A DNA stretch of 64,000 bases from Streptomyces mutabilis (GCF_014649815.1 NZ_BMTT01000003.1:434001-498000); one strand, 5' to 3'. Numbered from the stretch's first letter, positions 53,283 through 62,476 are shown. The notes: a model not told the origin generated them from the letters alone. Numbers and translations: made by a program.

Positions 53283-55427
53283 CTACGCCGTCGCGTCGAC
53301 CAGCGCCAGTTCGTGCAGCCGCTCCGGTGGCCCCGGGCGGGCGTAGTACCAGCCCTGGGCGGTGTCGCAGCCGAGTATGCGCAGTTGCTCGGCCTGGGCG
53401 CCGGTCTCCACGCCCTCCACGGTGACCGTGAGGTCGAGGCTGTGGGCCAGGGCGACGATGCCTTCGACGATCTTGAGGTCGACGGGGTCGGCCGGGAACT
53501 GCTGCATGCTCTGGGTGAAGGAGCGGTCCAGCTTGAGGACGCTCACCGGGAGCCGGCGCAGGTTGGCGAGGTTGGAGTAACCGGTGCCGAAGTCGTCGAG
53601 GGCGATGTCCACTCCCAACTCGGCCAGGCGGCGCAGCGGTTTCAGGAGGTCGTCGTCGGCGCCGATGAGGGCCGACTCCGTCACCTCCAGGCACAGCGCG
53701 TCGGGGGCGACGCCCGTCCGCTCCAGGATGTCGACGGTGTCCTGGACCAGGCCGGGGTGGGTGAGCTGGCACGGCGAGAGGTTCACGTTGATGCGCAACG
53801 GCCCGGCGGTGGTCGCACCGCCGTGGCGCTCCCGCCAGTCGCGGGCCTGCCGCACGGACTGTTCCAGGACCCAGCGGCCGAGCGGAACGATCAGCCCCGT
53901 GTGCTCGGCGAGGGGGATGAAGCGGTCCGGGCCGAGCACGCCGTGCTGCGGGTGCAGCCAGCGCACCAGTGCCTCGGCGCCGCGCACACTGCCGTCGCCG
54001 AGGTGGACCAGCGGCTGGTACTCGATGAAGAACTCACCGCGTTCCAGGGCGGCCGGCAGCGCGGTCGTCAGGCCGTGGCGGGTGATGACCCGGGCGTCGG
54101 CCTCCGGGTCGGCCAGCTCGAACCGGTTGCCGCCCGCCGATTTGGCCCGGTACATGGTGATGTCGGCGCTGCGCAGCACCTCTGCGGGGCTGCGCTCGCC
54201 CGCCGGGCCCTCGACGACGCCGATGCTGCCGCGCACGGTCAGTTCGCGGCCGTCGACACTGACCGGGGCCAGCAACGCGTTCATGATGCGCCCGGCGAGT
54301 TCGTCCACCTCGTGCCGGGTGTCGGGGCCCGTGGTCAGCGCCACGAACTCGTCGCCGCCGAGCCGGGCGACCATCTCGCCGGGCGCGGTGGCACAGGCCT
54401 GCAGCCGGTCCGCCACTTCCACGAGGAGGCGGTCGCCGGCCGCGTGGCCGAGGCTGTCGTTGACGGCCTTGAAGCCGTCGAGGTCGAGGTAGCACAGGCC
54501 GAAGCGCTGTCCGGGGCCCGCGTTCAGGGCCTTCTCCAGGCGTTCGAAGAAGAAGCTGCGGTTGGGCAGGCCGGTCAGCGCGTCGTGCGTGGCCTCGTAG
54601 CGCAGCCGCAGGTTGAGCAGCCGGCGCTCGGTGGTGTCCTCCATCAACGCGAGCTGGTACTGCGGGACGCCGTCGGCGTCCCGCAGGAGGGAGACGGTGA
54701 GGTTGGTCCACAGGACGGTGCCGTCGGGCCGGTAGAAGGCCTTCTCCACGTGGTAGTGCTCGCGCTCGCCGCGCACCAGCTCGTCGTAGAGCCGCCAGGT
54801 CTGGGGCGCGTCGTCGGGGTGCGACCACTCCCGGACCTTGCGGCCGCGCATCGTCCGGTCGGTGATGCCGAACATGCGCATCAGCGCCCCGTTGACCTGG
54901 AGGACGTTGCCGTCCAGGTCGGCGATGCCGATGCCTATGGCGGCGCCCTCGAAGACCGCGCGGAAGCGGGCCTCGCTGGCGTGCAGGGCCTCCGCCACCA
55001 CGCCCTGCGCCTTCAGTGCGGCCTGGGCGATGGCCTCCTGTTCGGTCAGGGTCCGGGCGCGCAGTGCCCCGGCGAACCCGGCCGCCATGGCGTGCTGGAG
55101 CCGGGCCGAACGGGCCCGCAGGTCCTCGGGGTCGCCGTCCTCGCCGCAGTAGAGCACCAGGTAGGCGTCCACGCAGTCCAGGGTTCGGGCGAGCGCCTCG
55201 GGGTCGGTGCAGTGGGCGTCGACGAGCGCGGCGCCGACCGCTTGGGCCTCGTCGGCGTCGAAGCTCCGGGCCCGCAGCGCTCGGCGCAGTCTGCGGGCCA
55301 GCGGCAGCAGTTGTTCCTCGAACTCGGGCCGGGTCGACGACGTCGAGGTCACCGGGAAGACCGCCCGGCTCCAGATGGTCGCGAACCGTCGCAGTCTGTC
55401 CTCCGGCCCGCCCGGCTGTGCCGTCAC
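53283..55427 (-). CDS. rmdA: PAS-GGDEF-EAL cyclic-di-GMP turnover protein, RmdA-like
   Basis: 714 residues from GTG 55425-55427, which overlaps the methyltransferase stop (GTGA). N-terminal helical region to about 145. PAS follows (150-270, FRAVFEGAAIGIGIADLDGN). The diguanylate cyclase domain has an intact GGDEF (357-361). The phosphodiesterase domain has EAL at 485-487 in RGAEALVRW and the loop DDFGTGYSNLANL. Both active sites look competent, so it may make and degrade c-di-GMP. No membrane helix, so soluble. The domain order and context fit RmdA of S. coelicolor, a regulator of development. Confidence 0.88.
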   Translation of the reverse strand: MTAQPGGPEDRLRRFATIWSRAVFPVTSTSSTRPEFEEQLLPLARRLRRALRARSFDADEAQAVGAALVDAHCTDPEALARTLDCVDAYLVLYCGEDGDPEDLRARSARLQHAMAAGFAGALRARTLTEQEAIAQAALKAQGVVAEALHASEARFRAVFEGAAIGIGIADLDGNVLQVNGALMRMFGITDRTMRGRKVREWSHPDDAPQTWRLYDELVRGEREHYHVEKAFYRPDGTVLWTNLTVSLLRDADGVPQYQLALMEDTTERRLLNLRLRYEATHDALTGLPNRSFFFERLEKALNAGPGQRFGLCYLDLDGFKAVNDSLGHAAGDRLLVEVADRLQACATAPGEMVARLGGDEFVALTTGPDTRHEVDELAGRIMNALLAPVSVDGRELTVRGSIGVVEGPAGERSPAEVLRSADITMYRAKSAGGNRFELADPEADARVITRHGLTTALPAALERGEFFIEYQPLVHLGDGSVRGAEALVRWLHPQHGVLGPDRFIPLAEHTGLIVPLGRWVLEQSVRQARDWRERHGGATTAGPLRINVNLSPCQLTHPGLVQDTVDILERTGVAPDALCLEVTESALIGADDDLLKPLRRLAELGVDIALDDFGTGYSNLANLRRLPVSVLKLDRSFTQSMQQFPADPVDLKIVEGIVALAHSLDLTVTVEGVETGAQAEQLRILGCDTAQGWYYARPGPPERLHELALVDATA

Positions 55428-56236
55428 GCCGTACGCCCCACGCCGGCGAACCCGGAGAACGCGTAAGGGTCCTCTTCCTCCGGTGCCCCCTCCGGCCGCC
55501 AGCGCGGCATCGGCACCAGCCCGGGCTCCACCATGTCGTACCCCTCGAAGAACCGCGCGATCTCGTCGCGCGAGCGCATGATCAGCGGATTGCGGATGTC
55601 CTTGTACACGTCCACCGCGCCCCCGGCCCGCTCGGCGGGCAGGGGGATCCCCTCGTACGAGGCGTGCGTGAGGACGAGCAGGCTGCCGGGTGCGAGCGCG
55701 TCGCTCAGCTCGGCCACCGCCCCGTACGGGTCGTCCGCGTCTTCCACGAAGTGCAGTATGGCAACCAACAGCAGCGCCACCGGCCGATTCAGGTCGATCA
55801 GCCGCTCCACCTGGGGGCTGGAGAGGATCTCCTGCGGCTTCAGGAGGTCGGCGGCCACCACGTCCGCGTCGTCGTTGCCCGCCAGCACGGCCTGGCTGTG
55901 CGCGACCGCCACCGGATCGTGGTCGACGTAGACGACGCGGGAGCCGGGGCGGCTGCCCGCGGCCACCTCGTGGACGTTGCCGAAGGTGGGAATACCGGAG
56001 CCGATGTCCAGGAACTGGTCGATGCCCTCGGCGGCGGCGAAGCGCACGGCGCGGCGCATGAACGCCCGGTTCGCCTGCATGATCTTGGGGAGTCCCGGCA
56101 TGAACTCCATGGCCTTGCGGGCCGCTTCCCGGTCGACCTCGAAGTTGTGCGAACCGCCCAGGTAGAAGTCGTAGATCCGGGACACGCTGGGCACCGAGAT
56201 GTCGATGCTGCGAGGGGCCCAGGCGGGACGCTCCAT
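55424..56236 (-). CDS. DUF574-type SAM-dependent methyltransferase
   Basis: 270 residues from ATG 56234-56236, with TTGGAGAG upstream. Family signature SVSRIYDFYLGGSHNFEVDREAARK (residues 17-41), SAM-binding FLDIGSGIPTFGNVHEVA and VVYVDHDPVAVAHSQAVL, then AILHFVEDADDPYGAV. DUF574 (methyltransf_19) is abundant in Streptomyces with no known substrate. Its stop overlaps the rmdA start, so the two proteins are translationally coupled. Confidence 0.9.
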   Translation of the reverse strand: MERPAWAPRSIDISVPSVSRIYDFYLGGSHNFEVDREAARKAMEFMPGLPKIMQANRAFMRRAVRFAAAEGIDQFLDIGSGIPTFGNVHEVAAGSRPGSRVVYVDHDPVAVAHSQAVLAGNDDADVVAADLLKPQEILSSPQVERLIDLNRPVALLLVAILHFVEDADDPYGAVAELSDALAPGSLLVLTHASYEGIPLPAERAGGAVDVYKDIRNPLIMRSRDEIARFFEGYDMVEPGLVPMPRWRPEGAPEEEDPYAFSGFAGVGRTA

Positions 56237-56491
56237 CTAGCTCTCCAAGGCATAGGCGATCCGGTGTTCGAGCTGAGGCTACTGATCGCCCGCCAAACGG
56301 GCGAGCCGAACCGGAAATTGACCGTCCGTTCCCGGTCACTGCCTGGGGCACGTGCCAGGTGCCAGGACGAGCCGGAGCGAGCCGAGGAGTCGGGGGCCAC
56401 GGCACGACACGCGAACGGGGCCGTCCCCTGCGCCTGGGTGCGGAGGGGACGGCCCTCGGTCGCGCGCCGGAGGGTGACGGGCGGGAGGCCG

Positions 56492-57442
56492 CTACTTCTT
56501 CGGCGCGCCGACCGGCTTTCCGTCGGGCGAGACGGCGTACCAGGTGCCGCCGACACCCTGGCCGTCGGTGTCGCCGGGCTTCCTGTCACCGGCGAAGGTG
56601 TAGACGGGCCAGCAGTCGACCGTCTGCTGTTCGGCCCCGTCGGGCCGGGTGAAGGTCATCAGGTCCTTCTTCACGACGCCCTCGGTGTCGTCGGGTTCCA
56701 CGGGCGCCACGACCGGCCACTTCTCCAGGCACTCGCCGGTGCACGCCGACACCGGCTCCGGCCAGGCCTCGTCCTTCATGAAGCGGTAGACGGTCATACC
56801 GTTCAGGTCGACGACGATCTCGCCGAGCTTCGGGTCGTCGCGGGTGGACAGTCCGGGCAGGTCGTCCGCCTTGGCCTTCTTGCCGTCGGCGGCGAGCGCG
56901 TACCACTTGCCGCCCACGCCTTGGCCCTTGACGTCGCCGGCGGCCGCGTCCTTGGCGTAGCGGTAGGCGGGCCAGCCGCCGATGGTCAGCTGCTTGGTGC
57001 CGTCGGGCCGGGCGACCTCGCCCAGCAGCGCCTTGTCGACGCCCTCGCCGGCCAGCGCGTCGTCGGCGGGTACGGGCGGCCAGGCGGTGGCGCAGTCGCC
57101 CTCGCACGTCGTCTCGGGCGGCTTGGCGGTGTCCTCGTCGAAACGGTAGAGGGTGCGTCCGGCCCCGTCGGTCACCAGCTCACCGATCTCGGCGTCGGTG
57201 GAGACGGACAGCTTGCCCGCGGGCTCCAGCGCGTTCGCCGACGCCTGCGCGCCCGCGCCGGTGCCGGTGCCCAGCCCCTCGCCGGCCCCGGCGCCGATGT
57301 CGCCGACGTCTCCGGGCGCCGCCGTGGCGCTCACGTTCCGGCTGCCGGTGGCACCGCCGCCGTCCTGGCCGCACGCCGTCGTCAGCGCCAGCACCGCCGC
57401 AGCGCTCGCCACGAGTGAGGCGCTCCGCCAGGAGGTCTTCAT
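56492..57442 (-). CDS. Secreted lipoprotein with four PF03640 repeats
   Basis: 316 residues from ATG 57440-57442. Signal peptide with lipobox LTTAC (cysteine 24). A Gly/Ala-rich linker precedes two tandem modules. Each pairs a GELVTDGAGRTLYRF/GEIVVDLNGMTVYRF half (with CEGDC and CTGEC) with a LTIGGWPAYRYAKD/QTVDCWPVYTFAGD half ending VGGKWYAL/VGGTWYAV. These are the Lipoprotein_15 (SCO0930-type) repeats of unknown function, thought to coordinate metal or heme-like ligands. In the last repeat DCWP replaces the usual GxWP. Anchored on the outer membrane face. Confidence 0.88.
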   Translation of the reverse strand: MKTSWRSASLVASAAAVLALTTACGQDGGGATGSRNVSATAAPGDVGDIGAGAGEGLGTGTGAGAQASANALEPAGKLSVSTDAEIGELVTDGAGRTLYRFDEDTAKPPETTCEGDCATAWPPVPADDALAGEGVDKALLGEVARPDGTKQLTIGGWPAYRYAKDAAAGDVKGQGVGGKWYALAADGKKAKADDLPGLSTRDDPKLGEIVVDLNGMTVYRFMKDEAWPEPVSACTGECLEKWPVVAPVEPDDTEGVVKKDLMTFTRPDGAEQQTVDCWPVYTFAGDRKPGDTDGQGVGGTWYAVSPDGKPVGAPKK

Positions 57443-57707
57443 CGTCAATCCCCGATCGTCACGAAGGTGTTGGAGGCGGCGTCGCGCCGCCGCACGACAC
57501 TGGGTACGCACGCCGGCGCCGGTTGTGTTCAATCGGGGCGCGGTTTCTTTCCCGGGTCGGCCCGGCCCGGCGGCGCCGTACACGGGTACGACCTGGGCAC
57601 GAGCCGAGCTGCGCTGGTCAAACCCCCGACCGACCCCCTTACCCCCTTCGGGTCAATCGTCCGGTAATCGGGACTGTTCCGGCTCGTGCGGGCCTCATGA
57701 TCTGCTC

Positions 57708-58340
57708 GTGCATGGACCCGAACCGACCCGATCCGCCTGCGCCGGACGCGTGTTGGCCCTGGTGACGCTGACGTTCACGCTCGTCGGCACACCGGTCGGC
57801 CCGGCGCGGGCGGACGCCTGCGCGTACGCCTCGACGGGGCCGGGCGGCATCGACGCCGTGGCGATCGCCGGGAGCGGCACCTGGCCCACCTTCCCGGCGT
57901 GCCCCGAGCTCTCACCGACGCCTCCGCCCGCCCCGCCACCGACGCCCGCGCCACCACCACCGAAGCCCACTCCCCCGCCACCGCCACCGCCACCACCCGC
58001 ACCGGAGCCCGAACCGGAGCCACCGGCGCCGCCCGCCCCGAGACCCGAGCCGCCGCCTCCCGCGCCGCCCCCTCGACCGGCACCGCAGCGGCCCACGCCG
58101 ACACCGACCCCGACCCTTCCGCCGGCGCCCGCCCCCGTACCGGAGCGGCCGGCGCCGCCCGCGCCCACCCCGTCGGTCACGCCCACGCCCCGGCCGACAC
58201 TGAGCCCGGTGCACTACCCGCGCTACCGCACAGCCCGGCCGCAGCAGCGGTCGTCCCGCGGGGCCACCTCGCCGCTCGTCTTCGTCCTGCTCATCACGGT
58301 GCCCGCGGTGGTCGCCGTGGCCGCGCTCCGTGCGCGCTGA
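57708..58340 (+). CDS. Secreted proline-rich protein with C-terminal anchor
   Basis: 210 residues from GTG 57708 (frame fixed by codon usage; start approximate). A signal peptide (VLALVTLTFTLVG, cleavage near ARA) is followed by a 35-residue domain with two cysteines and GGIDAVAIAGSG. About 110 residues rich in Pro, Ala and Thr form a rigid stalk, and a C-terminal membrane helix (LVFVLLITVPAVVAVAAL) with a basic end anchors it. It is 16 bp upstream of the DUF4239 gene, and may be coupled to it. Confidence 0.75.
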   Translation: MHGPEPTRSACAGRVLALVTLTFTLVGTPVGPARADACAYASTGPGGIDAVAIAGSGTWPTFPACPELSPTPPPAPPPTPAPPPPKPTPPPPPPPPPAPEPEPEPPAPPAPRPEPPPPAPPPRPAPQRPTPTPTPTLPPAPAPVPERPAPPAPTPSVTPTPRPTLSPVHYPRYRTARPQQRSSRGATSPLVFVLLITVPAVVAVAALRAR

Positions 58341-58356
58341 TCCCCTGGAGCCTGTC

Positions 58357-59121
58357 TTGCCGGAATGGCTTGTTCTCACCCTCGCGATGGTGGCCGCCGG
58401 TGTCGTGGTGGTCATCATCACCGTCGTGCGGCACCGCCGGGCGTCCGACGACGAGGACATCACCGAGACCCCGGACGTCATCGAGTACATGACGATGTGG
58501 ATCGGGGTGGTGTACGCCATCGTCCTGGGTCTGGCCATCGCGGGTGTCTGGGAGGCGCGCAGCGCCGCCCAGGACCACGTCCAGGCGGAGGCGGTCGCGC
58601 TGCACGAGATCTCGGAACGCGTCCGGGCCTATCCGCCCGACGTCCGCGACCGCATCCGGGAGGATGTCAACGCCTATGTCGGACACGTCGTCACCACCGA
58701 GTGGAAGGTGATGGCCGACCGGGGCGAGGTGACCGAGCGCGGCACCGAGCTCCTCGACCGCGTCCGCGCGGACGTCACGGACTACGAGCCGAAGTCGGAC
58801 TTCGAGGCCCAGGCGTACCAGCCGCTCGTCGACCAGGTGGCCGTCGCGGACCAGGCCCGCATCGCCCGGGCGGAGTCGACCGGGGCGACGATGCCGGGCG
58901 TGGTGTGGTTCGGCCTCATCACGGGGGGCGTCGTCACGGTCGGGATGGTCTTCGCCCTGCAGATCCAGCGCACGGCGCGCGAACTCATCCTCGCCGGGCT
59001 GTTCTCCGCGCTGATCGCCTTCCTGCTCTTCCTCATCTGGGACTTCGACGCACCGTTCAGCCGCGGTGTGGCGGCGTCGACCGACCCGTTCCTGAACCTC
59101 TTCCCCGGGGTGAAGGACTGA
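58357..59121 (+). CDS. DUF4239-type membrane protein
   Basis: 254 residues from TTG 58357, six bases after GGAG; GTG 58330 would overlap the previous stop. Helix 1 is WLVLTLAMVAAGVVVVIITVV and helix 2 IEYMTMWIGVVYAIVLGLAIAGVW. A cytoplasmic or periplasmic helical stalk (QAEAVALHEISERV ...) and two C-terminal helices near 190-230 follow. The pattern matches DUF4239 (bestrophin-like); some relatives are proposed channels. The C-terminal DTDPFLNLFPG end is typical. Co-transcribed with the proline-rich gene. Confidence 0.8.
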   Translation: MPEWLVLTLAMVAAGVVVVIITVVRHRRASDDEDITETPDVIEYMTMWIGVVYAIVLGLAIAGVWEARSAAQDHVQAEAVALHEISERVRAYPPDVRDRIREDVNAYVGHVVTTEWKVMADRGEVTERGTELLDRVRADVTDYEPKSDFEAQAYQPLVDQVAVADQARIARAESTGATMPGVVWFGLITGGVVTVGMVFALQIQRTARELILAGLFSALIAFLLFLIWDFDAPFSRGVAASTDPFLNLFPGVKD

Positions 59122-59320
59122 GACCCGGCACCGGGGAACCGCCGGGGGACACCCGACACGCCGTCGGTGTCCCCTGAGCGGCCCACACATCTGCCCCCAT
59201 TCGCGCGACTGCGATCGCGCCGGCTCCTCCGGCTTCCTAGCGTTTCGGGCATCGAGGTGCATTCCTGGCGCGAGCGGAACAGGTCCGCCCGCCGCTCCTC
59301 GGGGACCCGGAGGATTCACC

Positions 59321-59842
59321 ATGCGCGCGATACCCGCCGCCTCGGTCGCACTGCTGGGCGTCGCCGCCCTCTCCGCCTGTGTACCGGCCGGAGCAGCCCC
59401 GGGCGGCACGTACGGCTTCACCCTTTCCCCGGCCACCGTGGCACCGGGCGACGAGGTGACGCTGGGAGTGGGCCGCGGGGCGGGCGGCTGCAAGGGGCGC
59501 GTCACCGTGTCGTCGCCCGTCTTCGACACGGTCACCATCCCGCGGCACGAGTACTCGGCGACGGCGCAGGTCGACCGGGACGCGAGGCGCGGGGCGGTCT
59601 ACGAGGTGAAGTTCGCCTGTGACGGCAGGTCCGAGACCTTGAACCTGACCATCGCGGGCGGCCACTCCGGCCACCCCACGCACCACCCCCGCCACCCCGA
59701 CAAGGGCGTCCACGCCGGTGAGGGCGGCAGCGTCGCGGGGTTCGACGTGAAGGAGATCGGGCTCGGCGCCCTGCTCATCGCGGGCTCGGTCGGCGCGGCG
59801 TACCACCTCTCGCGCCGCCGCTCCGGCGAGGACGCGACCTGA
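59321..59842 (+). CDS. Secreted, C-terminally anchored protein (paralogue 1)
   Basis: 173 residues from ATG 59321. A signal peptide ends with LSACVPAGA (lipobox-like, but proline follows the cysteine). A 95-residue domain with a disulfide-type cysteine pair (GGCKGRV ... KFACDGR) carries TLSPATVAPGDEVTLGV and ATAQVDRDARRGAVYEVKF. A His/Pro-rich linker, a membrane helix and a basic tail RRRS follow. The domain matches the neighbour at 60.0 kb. No LPxTG-type sortase motif precedes the helix. Confidence 0.7.
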   Translation: MRAIPAASVALLGVAALSACVPAGAAPGGTYGFTLSPATVAPGDEVTLGVGRGAGGCKGRVTVSSPVFDTVTIPRHEYSATAQVDRDARRGAVYEVKFACDGRSETLNLTIAGGHSGHPTHHPRHPDKGVHAGEGGSVAGFDVKEIGLGALLIAGSVGAAYHLSRRRSGEDAT

Positions 59843-59847
59843 ACGTC

Positions 59848-59902
59848 CCCGACAGGACTTCGCCCCGGACCCGCGAAGGGCCCGGGGCGAAGTCCTGTCG
59901 GG
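59848..59902. terminator. Bidirectional terminator, perfect 21-bp stem
   Basis: 59848-59868 (CCCGACAGGAC ... CGCCCCGG) is the exact inverse complement of 59882-59902 around a 13-base loop. It separates the convergent paralogue genes. Confidence 0.85.
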
Positions 59903-60007
59903 ACGGTGCGCGAACCGGCCGTGCGACGCCGACGCGCGGTGGGAAGGAGAGACCGGACGGGCCCACCTTCCGAAGGCGGGTCCCGTACGGTGACGTGCCG
60001 GGGCGGG

Positions 60008-60502
60008 TCAGATGCGGCGCTCGGCGCGTCGGCGCATCCAGAACAGGCCGCCGCCGGCGACGGCCGCGGCGACGAGCCCGCCGCCGATCGCGATGTCGGC
60101 CGACGTCGCCCCGCTGGTGCTGCTGCCGCCGATGCCACCGCGGACGCCGCCGATGACGGTGAAGGCGGCCGGACGCGTCAGGCGCCTGCCCGAGCAGTTG
60201 ACGGTGATGTCGTACGAGCCCGGACGGGCGTCCTGCTTGATGGTGGCGGTGCCCTTGGACGTCTCGTTGGCTCCCCTGACCGGGGTCAGGTGGGTCGTCC
60301 GGAAGGCGTCCGAGGTCATTGTGCCACCCTGGGGGCAACCGTCGACCGTGACGGTCATCTGGCCGCCGCGGGCGATCACGCTGGGCAGGGCGACGATGTT
60401 GCTCGGCTGGTTGTGGTCGCCGCCCGCGGTGGCCGTGGGGGCGGCCAGCCCGAGGACAGCGACCGCGGCGCCGGCTGCCGCGAGGGCACGAGTGTTGCGC
60501 AT
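60008..60502 (-). CDS. Secreted, C-terminally anchored protein (paralogue 2)
   Basis: 164 residues from ATG 60500-60502, preceded by GGAGGATCAC. Signal peptide (ALAAAGAAVAVLGLAAPTATA). The domain shares its plan with the 59.3-kb protein: SVIARGGQMTVTVDGCPQGG, GTATIKQDARPGSYDITVNCSGR. Gly/Ser linker, membrane helix and RRRAERRI tail follow. Immunoglobulin-like fold inferred. Convergent with its paralogue and divergent from the sortase gene. Confidence 0.75.
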   Translation of the reverse strand: MRNTRALAAAGAAVAVLGLAAPTATAGGDHNQPSNIVALPSVIARGGQMTVTVDGCPQGGTMTSDAFRTTHLTPVRGANETSKGTATIKQDARPGSYDITVNCSGRRLTRPAAFTVIGGVRGGIGGSSTSGATSADIAIGGGLVAAAVAGGGLFWMRRRAERRI

Positions 60503-60833
60503 GTGATCCTCCGCGGAAGACGCCCCGGGACCCGTCCCCGGTCGATCGGCGAGAAAGCGCCTCCCGGAATGACCCTCAGTTGCCCTGCCCGGGGCCGCAT
60601 TTCGGGAATGGTCCGTCCTGGTGAGCGGTGTACGGGGCCGAAACCGCGCGGGCCGATATCGCCGCAGGTCACGCACCGTCAGCGAATTCCATTCGGCCGA
60701 ATCCCGGATGGCTCACCGAAGGACGCTCCCGCCACCCGTTCGCCACCGCCCCGTCGCCGGTCGGGCGCGTGGCGCTTAGCGTGCCCGTATGCGCGAACGA
60801 CACGGCGACGGCCGGGCCGAGAGGGGATGGCCA

Positions 60834-61499
60834 ATGGACGCGTCCGAGTGGGCCGAAGAGGAGGAGCGGCGCAGGAAGCGCGCTCCCTGGGGCGTGATAG
60901 CGCTTGTTCTGCTGACCGGACTCGCGCTCATCCGGAACGGTTCGGGGGAATTCGACCAGGGTCCGCCGCAGCCGACGTCGGCCGCCGCCTCGGACACCCG
61001 CGTCGCGGACGACAACGGCGCGGCCACGGGTCTCGCCCCGCTGCCGTACTCGGTACCCGACCGGGTCGGCATCCCCGCCATCCAGGTCGACGCGCCGGTC
61101 ATGTCGGTCGGTCTCGACGCCGAGGGCTGGATCGACGCGCCGCCCCCCGAGGACCCGAACCTGGCGGGCTGGTTCACCGGCGCGGTCACCCCGGGCGAGA
61201 AGGGCACCGCGGTCGTGGTCGGCCACGTCGACAACCAGCAGGGGCCAGCCGTCTTCTACGGACTCGGGGCCCTCAAGAAGGGGAACGAGGTCGAGGTGCA
61301 CCGCCAGGACGGGAAGACGGCGGTCTTCGAGATCTACGGCATCGAGGTGTTCGCGAAGGACGACTTCCCCGGCGACCGGGTGTACGCGTCCAAGGGAAGC
61401 CCTGAACTGCGGGTCATCACCTGCGGCGGGGGTTTCTCCAAGCAGAACGGCTACGAGGGGAACGTCGTGGCCTTCGCCCGCATGACCGAGGTCCGCTGA
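60834..61499 (+). CDS. Class F sortase
   Basis: 221 residues from ATG 60834 after GAGAGGGG; an ATG at 60789 gives 236. Membrane helix near 17-35 (GVIALVLLTGLALI), then the sortase barrel: RVGIPAIQVDAPVMSVGLDAEGWIDAPP, VVVGHVDNQQGPAVFYGL (catalytic His), LRVITCGGGFSKQNGYEGNVVAFAR (catalytic Cys and Arg). Sortase F enzymes of actinobacteria attach surface proteins through a C-terminal sorting signal. The nearby anchored proteins lack a clear LPxTG motif, so its substrates may lie elsewhere. Confidence 0.9.
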   Translation: MDASEWAEEEERRRKRAPWGVIALVLLTGLALIRNGSGEFDQGPPQPTSAAASDTRVADDNGAATGLAPLPYSVPDRVGIPAIQVDAPVMSVGLDAEGWIDAPPPEDPNLAGWFTGAVTPGEKGTAVVVGHVDNQQGPAVFYGLGALKKGNEVEVHRQDGKTAVFEIYGIEVFAKDDFPGDRVYASKGSPELRVITCGGGFSKQNGYEGNVVAFARMTEVR

Positions 61500-61529
61500 G
61501 CGGGCCCCGGCCCGCGGGCGCGCCGGGGA

Positions 61530-62366
61530 TCAGACGAACCGACGGCGGGGGACGGTGAGGTGGTAGCCGGAGTCCAGCAGCTCGGGAAGGTACCTGCGCA
61601 GGGCCCGGACGCTCTGCGAGCGGTCGCCCCCGGCGTCGTGCGAGAGCACCACGACGCCGGGGGCGGCGCCGTCCTCGACCCGCTCGACGATGGTGCCGGT
61701 GCCGGGGGTGGTCCAGTCGAGGGTGTCCACGGTCCAGGCGAGCGGTTCCATGCCCAGCTCCGCGCCGAGCTGGAAGGCGGCGCGGTTCCACGCCCCGTAG
61801 GGGGCCCGGAACCAGAGGGGCGGTTCGCCATAGGCCTGCTCGACGACCTCGCTCGTACGCTCCATCTCGGTGCGGATGCGGCGCCGGGTCAGCCGGGTCA
61901 GCAGGGGGTGGGACCAGGTGTGGTTGCCGACGACGTGTCCCTCGTCGGCCATGCGGGACAGCAGGTCCCGGTTGTAGTCCGCCATCTCCCCGCAGACGAA
62001 GAACGTGGCGCGCACGCCGTACTCGGCCAGCGTGTCCAGGATGTCCGGGGTGTAGCGGGGGTCGGGGCCGTCGTCGAAGGTGAGCATCATGACGCGGCCC
62101 CGGCCGGAGATGCGCAGGATCGGCTCGCTGCGCACCGGTGGCCGCCGGAGCGCGTCCCGGGGCGCGCCGTATCCGGTCAGAGGCTGGAGGCGGTAGGCGG
62201 ACGGCTTGAGCGGGCGGTGCGCCGCGGGGCCCGGGGCGGGCGCGGCCGACGGGGCCGGTCCACCCCCCGAGCCCACCGCGAACGCGCCGGCGGTGCCGAC
62301 CGCTCCGACTGCCGTGACGCCGGCCAGCAGTGCGCGACGCCGGGTGAACAACTGATCCTTCTGCAT
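61530..62366 (-). CDS. Polysaccharide deacetylase (NodB-type)
   Basis: 278 residues. Twin-arginine-like signal (TRRRALLAGVTAVGAVG). NodB domain: MMLTFDDGPDPRYTPDILDTLAEYG (motif 1, catalytic Asp), NHTWSHPLL (motif 2, two metal histidines), LWFRAPYGAWN (motif 3) and WTVDTLDW plus VVVLSHDAGG (motif 5 His). It should de-N-acetylate cell-wall or extracellular amino sugars. Convergent with the sortase gene at a 30-bp gap. Confidence 0.92.
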   Translation of the reverse strand: MQKDQLFTRRRALLAGVTAVGAVGTAGAFAVGSGGGPAPSAAPAPGPAAHRPLKPSAYRLQPLTGYGAPRDALRRPPVRSEPILRISGRGRVMMLTFDDGPDPRYTPDILDTLAEYGVRATFFVCGEMADYNRDLLSRMADEGHVVGNHTWSHPLLTRLTRRRIRTEMERTSEVVEQAYGEPPLWFRAPYGAWNRAAFQLGAELGMEPLAWTVDTLDWTTPGTGTIVERVEDGAAPGVVVLSHDAGGDRSQSVRALRRYLPELLDSGYHLTVPRRRFV

Positions 62367-62476
62367 GACTCATCAGTCGCCCGGCGGGGGTCCGGCGCAC
62401 TTGAGAAACACCGGTGCGGCTGCACGGAACCACCCGCACGGGCCAAGATCGGGAGTGACTCCGATAACCTCGCCGC

